64,000 nt of DNA from Vibrio rumoiensis (GTDB taxonomy: Bacteria > Pseudomonadota > Gammaproteobacteria > Enterobacterales > Vibrionaceae). Of this stretch, positions 25,058 through 31,554 are shown in pieces. Numbering within the stretch: position 1 is the first letter of the stretch; the number at the start of each line of letters is the position of its first letter. The notes under the pieces are model-generated. The model saw nothing but the letters and a program-made list of their open reading frames with translations, searched no databases and had not been told where the DNA came from. The position numbers and the translations under genes were made by a program. The stretch covers positions 558,001-622,000 of the forward strand of contig NZ_AP018686.1 of assembly GCF_002218045.2 (NCBI RefSeq), given 5' to 3'.

Positions 25058-25894
25058 TTAGACTGTTGCAGCGAGGTGATGTTCGATCCTATCCAAGACT
25101 TTAGCATCCTCTAATAGGTCAAATTTTCGAGCGAAAAGGTTAGGGCTCGAAATTAAGTTAGAAATATCGGCCATTGTAAACGTCCTCGGTCTAAGCTTTA
25201 TATCTCCATCTGGTACCCAATCGATAAGTCGTAAGTCATCTTGAATTATTTCACCATGGCAATCGTTATTCATCATAACTGTTTGGAAAAATCCTTCATC
25301 AGCAATAAATGTATTTTTATAAAATTCTTTATAGGGTTGAGATGCATCCGTGTTACAAACAAAATCACAGAATTTTCGTGACACAATCATCCATTGGGTG
25401 CCAATAAATGGTGTTATCCCTGACATGAATTTTCTAGCTATTTTAGGTCGGTAAATATACTCTTTATATTCAAAGCACATATTTTGTATGCGATTCATCG
25501 TTTCAGGCCTAGCTTCATTTTGGTCTAATGCTCGAATAAATTCCTTGTCTTTATTATTTGACAAAAACTCATGAATATATGGCTGAGTTTTCAATGGAAA
25601 ATCTTGTCCACTTAGGTTTATAAAATGCGTCCAGCTTTTGTTCATATTCAATAGCTTAGCCATACCACGAAGTTCAATATTAACTAAACTATATCCACCC
25701 CATAGTGCATTTTCTGATTCAAGAATTTCAGCATTTTGGTAATCATTTAGAAACAAAGTTATTTCATCTGAAATTTCTTTTCCAGAAGTTTTGTCAACAT
25801 GGATAACGTAATGATTATTTGGGTGGTATATTGCATGAAATAGCCGTTTAAATTGATCTGGATAGCGGTGAACGAGAATAAGATAAGCAATCAT
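25058..25894 (-). CDS. Cassette 5 (reverse orientation): GT14-like beta-1,6-N-acetylglucosaminyltransferase
   Basis: A 278-residue glycosyltransferase of the core-2/I-branching family. Family blocks are AYLILVHRYPDQFKRLFHAIY, YVIHVDK, WGGYSLVNIELRGM, FINLSGQDFPLK, WMIVSRKFCDFV and ADEGFFQTVMMN. The ATG at 25894 has an AAGGAA ribosome site seven bases upstream; the frame is open 13 more codons to a GTG. It probably adds a sugar to a surface glycan. Unlike all other genes of the array it reads against the attC orientation, so it needs its own promoter. No promoter was assigned in the 100 bases after it. Confidence 0.85.
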   Translation of the reverse strand: MIAYLILVHRYPDQFKRLFHAIYHPNNHYVIHVDKTSGKEISDEITLFLNDYQNAEILESENALWGGYSLVNIELRGMAKLLNMNKSWTHFINLSGQDFPLKTQPYIHEFLSNNKDKEFIRALDQNEARPETMNRIQNMCFEYKEYIYRPKIARKFMSGITPFIGTQWMIVSRKFCDFVCNTDASQPYKEFYKNTFIADEGFFQTVMMNNDCHGEIIQDDLRLIDWVPDGDIKLRPRTFTMADISNLISSPNLFARKFDLLEDAKVLDRIEHHLAATV

Positions 25895-26042
25895 TAGATC
25901 TTTCCTTGAAAAATCTGGAATATTTATTTTCACGCTCCAGTTATCTCAGTTAGGGAATGTATGTTCTGAGTGGTAAGGCGTGTTCTTATCCATAGACTAT
26001 ATGGGGGTTCTATCTTGATTAATCAATAGCAATGAAATATAA

Positions 26043-26168
26043 ACCTAACAAACGCTTCAAGATGGACAGCCAACGCGTGGCATTTTTATCATGCGTTGGG
26101 TTTCGTGATTATGGTGTTATGCGGAAAGTTGGTAGTAGCGTTGTCTGCCCCTTAAGCGGGCGTTAGAT
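26043..26168 (+). repeat. attC site 5 (126 bases, Vibrio type)
   Basis: Starts ACCTAAC and ends GTTAGAT. Inner arms CCAACGCGTGGCATTTTTATC and TGCGTTGGG are as in sites 3 and 4, though the outer part differs. Confidence 0.87.
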
Positions 26169-27059
26169 TGCAACCATAGATAGGAGAAAAAATGTCACAG
26201 TGGGATGACCAATTAAGTGATCATGCTATCCATGCAAGTATCGAAAATTTAGTCGACAGGCTAACTGATGACTCGCTTGTGACTGAAGATCTAAACGTTC
26301 TTGAAATTATCGACAGAATTAAACAGGCTGCATCCTACGTGGAGAGTTGTCTGAATAATGTGATTCCAGCTCTAGTTAATCACTCTCACCTTAATAAAGC
26401 TAATAGTCATATATCCAGTATTACCTCCGAATTGAATTCGTATATATCAAACTCTAACGTAGGCCACTTAAATAATACCTCTGCACACATCGATAATTTG
26501 ATGGCTCAGATGAATGCCTTGCCTATTGTAAAACCAGCTATTTCTGAGCAGTCTTTCACTCGCTCTCTTGTAGAGTTTAAGTCTCTCGCTGAAAAGTCGT
26601 TTAGTGAGATGAAGAAGGAAAAAGATGAGCTGGTAAAATCAGTTGAAAAAATAACTGAGAAGTCTATTAGCCAACAAGAAAAGCTGGATGGCTTATCTAA
26701 AGAAATTGAGCGTTTTGACCAGGGTATTTCAGAATCGCTTAATAACTTTAATGAGCGATTTGAAGAAGCAGAGAACAGACATACTTCCCAGCTGGATTCA
26801 AAGCTCAGCGAATTTAATGAACGGTACGACAACTATTCGGAAGCCTTTGATTCTAAACTTGAAGAAAGTATAGAGGCAAGTCAAGAGAGTGTAAGTAGTG
26901 TTATCTCTGAGCATAAGGTTCAATATGAACAACAGCTGGAAAGCCAAAAAACAGAAGCGAATTCTTTATTAGAAGAATTGGAAGAAAAGAGAGCGGAAGC
27001 TTCAAATTTGCTTCAAATAATAGGGAATATTGGGATAACAGGCCTGATTTCAGATAATA

Positions 27060-28113
27060 ACTGCGACATTCATGGAATGGTGTAGAAGAGGAAACCAACT
27101 GCTGAAAGTGGTACGCTCTTCTCGCCAAAGAAACAAGCGGACTACCATGAATTATCAGCAGTTGACCGAGGGAAGACGATACCAGATTTCTGCCCTTTTA
27201 GAACAGGGAATTTCAATTTCTGAAATTGCCAAAACCGTAAAATGTCACCGCTCAACTCTCTATAGAGAGTTGAGACGATGCGGTACAAAAGAACAATATT
27301 CACCAGATACAGCCCAGCAACTATCTAGGGCAAAGCGATTAAACGCATCTAAGTATCGAGTACCGCAACAACGTGTCGAATTTATTGAGTTTTTAATAAC
27401 GCAAGACTGGAGTCCAGAGCAAATATCTCACGTTCTTACTCGTATTGGAGAAAAAGTCAGTCATGAATGGATTTACCGTTTTATTGCCTGCAATAAACGG
27501 CAAGGCGGTAAACTGTTTCGTCATTTACGCCAAGGTCATAAACGCTATAGAAGAGGCAAGAAAGATAAAGCTCCCGCAATAAAAAAATGCCATTTCAATA
27601 GATGAAAGACCCAAAGATGTCGATAATCGTACACGTTTTGGTGATTGGGAAATTGATACAGTTCTTGGTAAACATGGTACGGGCGCTATTGTCACAATCT
27701 TAGAGCGAGCCACACGGTTTTATTTAGTAAAAAAAGTGCCTTCAAAATCAGCAGAAGATGTGACCAGAGCGACGATAGACTTATTACGGCCATACAAACG
27801 ATTTGTTCATACTATAACGGCCGATAATGGCAGAGAATTTGCGGGTCATATGGAAGTAGCACAAGCCTTAGAAACCGATGTGTATTTTGCTCACCCTTAT
27901 AGTTCTTGGGAGCGCGGTGCTAATGAAAATGCTAATGGCCTGTTGAGACAATATATCAAGAAAGGAACAGATTTACGGTCGGTGAGTGATGATGAAGTTG
28001 AGCGAGCCCAACTTCGGATAAATTATCGTCCAAAGAAGTGTTTAGGGTTCAAGCAACCAGCCGTCATTTTTAGCAAAATGATGTTGGCTGCTTGAAATTA
28101 CAAATGTCGCAGT
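27060..28113 (+). mobile_element. IS30-family insertion sequence
   Basis: About 1054 bases, bounded by exact 11-base inverted repeats ACTGCGACATT (27060-27070) and AATGTCGCAGT (28103-28113). It holds one transposase gene with a frameshift. The element interrupts cassette gene 6. I see no clear target duplication at the two ends (left flank ...ATAATA, right flank TCGGAG...). Confidence 0.88.
27147..28095 (+). pseudogene. IS30-family transposase with a frameshift in an A-run
   Basis: The N-terminal part (from ATG 27147, MNYQQLTEGRRYQISAL) has the family's helix-turn-helix (GISISEIAKTVKCHRSTLYRELRR). The frame ends at 27605. The DDE domain continues in another frame: ERPKDVDNRTRFGDWEIDTVLG (first Asp), TADNGREFAGH (second Asp) and ENANGLLRQYIKKGTDL (Glu). 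The break is at a run of seven A (27581-27587); six A would restore one continuous protein reading APAIKNAISIDERP. So there is one extra A, a +1 base change. It may be a true mutation, a sequencing error, or repaired by transcriptional slippage on the A-run. Confidence 0.88.
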
Positions 28114-28566
28114 TCGGAGTTGAATTTGGGGGTAACTATCAAAATATTGCAAATACTGAAAAGAGCGCAGCTGATATCTGGCGTAGGATTGCTCTTGGAC
28201 TAATGATCGGTATGGTTCTAATTATTGGTATTACCATCTTCATTTCAGCGGCTAATGGATTTGACTGGAAATTGGCACTGTTTAGAATTGGGGCTGCTTT
28301 TGTCCTTGCTATACCAGCGGCATATGCTGCTAAAGAATCTGCAAAGCATAGGGCTTTAGAAAATCATAACAGAAGAGCAGAGCTTGAATTGGCATCGCTA
28401 GACCCTTATCTCGAAAAGCTCCCAGAGGAAACAAGGAATAAAGTTAAAGAGGAGCTAACTAAGCAATTTTTCGGCCTAAATAATACGCAGGAAAAGGGCG
28501 AAGAGACTGTTTCAAATAAGGCAATTTTTGAACTATTAAAATCGGTCGTAGATAAGAAGTAATGCA

Positions 28567-28680
28567 ATCTAACAAGTTTGTCCAGTTCATGTTTTGGTCT
28601 GCGCTCCGTTTTGGGGTGGCTTCGCCACTTTACCCCTAAACTACACTACAACCAAAACGCAACTGACAAAGGCGTTATGT
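28567..28680 (+). repeat. attC site 6 (114 bases)
   Basis: Starts ATCTAAC and ends GTTATGT. The inner arms TTTTGGTCTGCG and ACTACAACCAAAACGC are partly complementary, with a GGGGTGGCTTCGCCACTTTACCCC hairpin inside (28612-28636). Not Vibrio-repeat-like. Confidence 0.8.
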
Positions 28681-28708
28681 ACCTTTATAGTGTGGAGTTA
28701 ATTTCTAA

Positions 28709-29104
28709 ATGGATTTTTATAATGAACTTATTGAAAGTGAAAAATTTTGCAAAAACTTGGGCAAGCTAATTTTAACGTCAGGAAAGTTAGAATCAATATT
28801 AAAAGAAATAACTCAAACCCATAACAAATCTCAAAACCTCGAATATGCCACTCTCGGTAAATTGGTTTCATTATGCAAAAGCAACCAACTCATTGATGAT
28901 GGTATGCTTGAGGCCCTCGACTTTATCAAAACGAGACGAAACTATTTAACTCATTCTTTGTTTCCACTGTTTAATGAAGAGGTAGATGTTACTTTATTGC
29001 CTAGAGATAATTTAGAAACTGAAGATGCAGAGTATTATTTTTCTAAATGTGTTTCTGAGTTAATTGAAGATATGAACTTTGTCATTGATACATTAGGTGT
29101 ATAA
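28709..29104 (+). CDS. Cassette 7: small helical protein with a HEPN-type R-N-x3-H motif
   Basis: A 131-residue all-helical protein. Residues 76-83 read RRNYLTHS; Arg77-Asn78 to His82 fits the Rx4-6H signature of HEPN-domain RNases, and the preceding helices (KLILTSGKLESILKEI and MLEALDFIKT) fit the HEPN layout. HEPN proteins are often RNase toxins or phage-defence effectors, and a partner (antitoxin) is normally adjacent; none is seen here in the same cassette. The attribution is from motif only and the biological role is inference. Confidence 0.7.
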   Translation: MDFYNELIESEKFCKNLGKLILTSGKLESILKEITQTHNKSQNLEYATLGKLVSLCKSNQLIDDGMLEALDFIKTRRNYLTHSLFPLFNEEVDVTLLPRDNLETEDAEYYFSKCVSELIEDMNFVIDTLGV

Positions 29105-29107
29105 GGT

Positions 29108-29205
29108 ACATAACAAGCTAATAAACAAGGACAAAAAACAGTTTGCTGTTTTCGTCCCTCAACATTTTAGCAAACAATTTTTTGCCTATTATTAGGGCGT
29201 TAGCT
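29108..29205 (+). repeat. attC site 7 (98 bases)
   Basis: Starts ACATAAC and ends GTTAGCT. The middle holds AAAAACAGtttgCTGTTTT and flanking GGACAAA/TTTCGTCC pairing. Unlike the Vibrio-type sites. Confidence 0.78.
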
Positions 29206-29220
29206 ATATACGAGGATAAA

Positions 29221-29988
29221 ATGAATACAGTGGATGTAATGCGAGAGTACAATGAGTTTGAACGCAAGCTTATTAACTCGTTCAATGGTGTAAAGGAATC
29301 AGATAGTAATCTGACTAAGTTCGTATCGAATGATCGTCATGGTAGTTATATTTCGTTCTTTAACTTTGATGAAAATCTCACCGAATCAATAGTTAAAGAG
29401 CAGCTTGCATACTTTAGCCAACGTAGTTTGTGCTTTGAGTGGAAGACATATAGTACCGATAAACCAAGTAATATCAGTAGTGTATTGCTCGCTAATGGTT
29501 TTGAGCAAGAAGACACCGAATCATTTATGGTTTTAGACTTATCTAAAACAGCTAACGAATTTTTCGATGAATCTCAGATTACAGAAGTTTCTGATAGCCA
29601 AGGTATTCGTGATGCAATAAAGGTTCAAGAACAAGTTTGGGGTGGCGATTTCGATTGGCAATACAACTACTTAATGAGTCGCAAAAAACAATCTCCAGAT
29701 TCGGTATCCATTTATGTTGTGTACGTAGATGGACAGCCAGTAACTTCTGCTTGGTTAACATTTAATGGAAACAGCCCATTTGCAGGTATTTGGGGCGGAA
29801 GTACAATCAAAGAGTTTCGAGGCAATGGGTACTATAGCTTGCTCCTAAATAAGCGTATCGCTGAAGCCAAGTCCAAAGGTGTTAAATATCTAATAATCGA
29901 TGCCTCAGATATGAGTAAACCGATAGTATCAAAGCGTGGATTTGAAGTCGTAGCGACAACAACGGGCTACACTTCACCAAATAGCTAA
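29221..29988 (+). CDS. Cassette 8: GNAT-family acetyltransferase
   Basis: A 255-residue acetyltransferase. The C-terminal half carries the GNAT fold: SIYVVYVDGQPVTSAWLTF, GIWGGSTIKEFRGNGYYSLLLNKRI (acetyl-CoA motif A, with R-G-N-G-Y) and YLIIDASDMSKPIVSKRGFEVV (motif B). The N-terminal 130 residues look like a second, degenerate GNAT-like half. The ATG at 29221 follows a GAGGA site; a longer frame to 29143 would begin inside the attC and is rejected. The substrate is unknown; antibiotic or amino-acid acetylation are equally possible. Confidence 0.8.
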   Translation: MNTVDVMREYNEFERKLINSFNGVKESDSNLTKFVSNDRHGSYISFFNFDENLTESIVKEQLAYFSQRSLCFEWKTYSTDKPSNISSVLLANGFEQEDTESFMVLDLSKTANEFFDESQITEVSDSQGIRDAIKVQEQVWGGDFDWQYNYLMSRKKQSPDSVSIYVVYVDGQPVTSAWLTFNGNSPFAGIWGGSTIKEFRGNGYYSLLLNKRIAEAKSKGVKYLIIDASDMSKPIVSKRGFEVVATTTGYTSPNS

Positions 29989-30060
29989 CATACAAGCATT
30001 TAAGAGTGATTCGCAACGCGCGGTAGTTTTGCTTTACAGTGAGTATTGTGTCTACAACAA
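29983..30060 (+). repeat. attC site 8, truncated at its 3' end
   Basis: Begins AGCTAAC, then CATTTAAGAGTGATTC and CAACGCGCGGTAG as in sites 3 and 4. The 3' arm and the GTTRRRY core are missing; the sequence runs instead into the start region of the gene at 30080. The 3' boundary is approximate. Confidence 0.75.
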
Positions 30061-30079
30061 AATGGTTTAGGTGTAGGTA

Positions 30080-31180
30080 GTGGATATATTGATTTATATA
30101 GTGACAGGGCTGATTGTAGGAGCGACTTTGCTTCCTATATCTCGTCATCCACACTGGATTGTCAGAGGAATGGATTTTCCGCGGATGCAACTTGTTATCT
30201 GTTCTGCATGTCTGATATTGCTACAACTGACGATTCTTAATCTTTCTGAACCTCAAACCTGGCTTATTATTATCACGACAACACTATGTTTGGTTTGGCA
30301 GTTGTGGTGGATTTTGCCTTATACCAAATTATGGCGAGTCGAAGTTCATGGCAGCCAAAATGTCGATTCGAGTCGTCAATTAAGTATCTTAACGGCCAAT
30401 GTGCTGACCACGAATAGAGATGCGCATAAATTGGTAGAGCTGGTGAATCAATATCAACCGGATGTACTGGTGACGCTTGAATCGGATCAATGGTGGGAAA
30501 ATCAATTAGCATGCCTTGAAGTGGGTATGCCTGAAACCATCAAGTGCCCCTTAGATAATCTTTATGGCATGCATGTGTATTCTCGACTGCCGTTACATGA
30601 GAAAGAAATAGATTACCTAGTCGAAGATGACATCCCATCGATGCATACGCTGGTAGAGTTGCCAACTGGTGACTTGGTACGAATGCACTTTTTACATCCT
30701 GCACCTCCAAGCCCGACAGAAAACCCAGAATCCGCAGAGCGTGATGCCGAATTAATCATCGTCGCGCGTAGTGTGGGAGATACTGAGCAACCGATCATTG
30801 TTACCGGTGATTTAAATGATGTTGCATGGTCTCGAACCACTCGTTTGTTTCGAAAGTTGAGTGGTCTGCTTGATCCTAGAGTCGGTAGAGGTATGTTTAA
30901 TACCTTTCATGTGAAGTATCCGCTATTACGCTGGCCTTTAGATCACCTTTTTCACAGTGAGCACTTTACTGTGCAGAGCATCCAAAGGTTGCCATCCATT
31001 GGTTCGGATCATTTCCCACTTTTTTCACGCTTGGCCTTCACACCAGTTAAAGGGAAAGGGCAAGATGGTTTGGATGCCGATTTGGATGATAAGGCGTTCG
31101 CGACGTCTATTACCCGTTCTCAAAATGTTAGCAAAACAGATGTACCATTAAAAACTAACCTCCCTCAGTCATCAACTTGA
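30080..31180 (+). CDS. Membrane-anchored endonuclease/exonuclease/phosphatase-family protein
   Basis: A 366-residue protein with about three N-terminal membrane segments (residues 1-85) and a C-terminal EEP domain: ILTANVLTTNRDAHKL, LVTLESDQWWE (metal-binding Glu), IVTGDLNDVAWS (metal-binding Asp-x-Asn) and PSIGSDHFPLFSRL (catalytic Asp-His). The start is a GTG (30080) with a TGTAGG site; the membrane-first layout is normal for this family, so the protein looks complete. This is the first chromosomal gene after the cassette array and its 5' region abuts the truncated attC, so its native promoter may have been replaced. Function unknown. Confidence 0.82.
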   Translation: MDILIYIVTGLIVGATLLPISRHPHWIVRGMDFPRMQLVICSACLILLQLTILNLSEPQTWLIIITTTLCLVWQLWWILPYTKLWRVEVHGSQNVDSSRQLSILTANVLTTNRDAHKLVELVNQYQPDVLVTLESDQWWENQLACLEVGMPETIKCPLDNLYGMHVYSRLPLHEKEIDYLVEDDIPSMHTLVELPTGDLVRMHFLHPAPPSPTENPESAERDAELIIVARSVGDTEQPIIVTGDLNDVAWSRTTRLFRKLSGLLDPRVGRGMFNTFHVKYPLLRWPLDHLFHSEHFTVQSIQRLPSIGSDHFPLFSRLAFTPVKGKGQDGLDADLDDKAFATSITRSQNVSKTDVPLKTNLPQSST

Positions 31181-31273
31181 CATATCAACCTTTATAAACA
31201 GGCAATTTACCGCACCTAACTTATCCCATTATTTAAGGTGGGAATGTTGTATTTCATAATAAAAGGATAGTTT

Positions 31274-31447
31274 GTGAATAAATTGATTGTAGTCTTGGGT
31301 GCATTGTTTATTTTAAGCGGTTGCCAACTTACTCGCGTAGAGGGCGAACTGCATAATGTCGATGTTAAAGTCGGTACGAAAGACGATGGCCGTAACAATA
31401 ACGGTAAATTTTGCCCGCCAGGACAAGCGAAGAAAGGTAACTGCTAA
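31274..31447 (+). CDS. Small lipoprotein (57 residues)
   Basis: Starts with GTG after an AAAAGGA ribosome site. The peptide MNKLIVVLGALFILSGC ends in a lipobox (LSGC, Cys17), leaving a mature chain of 40 residues, hydrophilic, with two more cysteines (Cys47 and Cys57) that could form a disulfide. No family is recognised. It lies in the 375-base gap between two larger genes and appears genuine by signal and codon use. Confidence 0.7.
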   Translation: MNKLIVVLGALFILSGCQLTRVEGELHNVDVKVGTKDDGRNNNGKFCPPGQAKKGNC

Positions 31448-31554
31448 TATTGAGCACTAGGCAAGTCTTGTTTGCCTAGTGCTGATTAAATCCACTCTCC
31501 AAATCAAATTTTAATTTTTTACACCTTTCTTCACACTAAACCCTTTTCTTTGTA

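Larger units (their letters stand above)
26192..28562 (+). pseudogene. Cassette 6: coiled-coil membrane protein split by an IS30-family element
   Basis: Two halves of one gene flank the insertion. The 5' half (26192-27059, good GGAG site) encodes about 289 residues of helical, then coiled-coil sequence (roughly residues 120-275, rich in Glu, Lys, Ser). The 3' half (28114-28562) is in an open frame and encodes about 148 residues with two membrane segments (ALGLMIGMVLIIGITIFI and LFRIGAAFVLAIPAAYA) and a charged tail ending SVVDKK. Together they would form a protein of about 435 residues with a long cytoplasmic coiled coil and two membrane helices. The IS separates them, so the full protein is not made. 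Function unknown. Confidence 0.75.
21376..30060 (+). mobile_element. Integron cassette array without an integrase gene (CALIN-type)
   Basis: Eight successive cassettes, each a gene followed by an attC site, in one orientation. The array starts at GTTAAAT (21376-21382), which fits the cassette junction GTTRRRY, directly after the IS1111-type element. Seven attC sites are complete (72 to 128 bases) and the eighth lacks its 3' half, where the array meets the chromosomal gene at 30080. Several attC sites (third, fourth, fifth, eighth) are related to each other and to Vibrio repeats; others differ. No intI gene, attI site or integrase remnant was recognised in the window, although both flanks are present. 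Confidence 0.85.

Noticed and set aside
23007..26168. CRISPR-like repeats
   Set aside because: The repeated blocks (such as CATTTAAGAGTGATTC) are spaced by whole genes and form attC structures, not short direct repeats with uniform spacers.
27576..27590. Programmed -1 ribosomal frameshift in the IS30 transposase at the A-run
   Set aside because: The two frames need a +1 (or -2) change, not -1, and the simplest explanation is one extra A. IS30 transposases are normally a single frame.
27054..28119. Target-site duplication around the IS30-family element
   Set aside because: The 2-3 bases outside each terminal repeat do not match (ATA on the left, TCG on the right). No duplication could be supported.
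28578..28769. Open frame across attC site 6
   Set aside because: It begins inside the attC hairpin and overlaps the better-supported cassette gene at 28709 in another frame.
19765..30080. Integron integrase gene next to the cassettes
   Set aside because: All frames in the flanks were read; no tyrosine-recombinase motif was recognised. The only recombinase at that end is the DEDD transposase.
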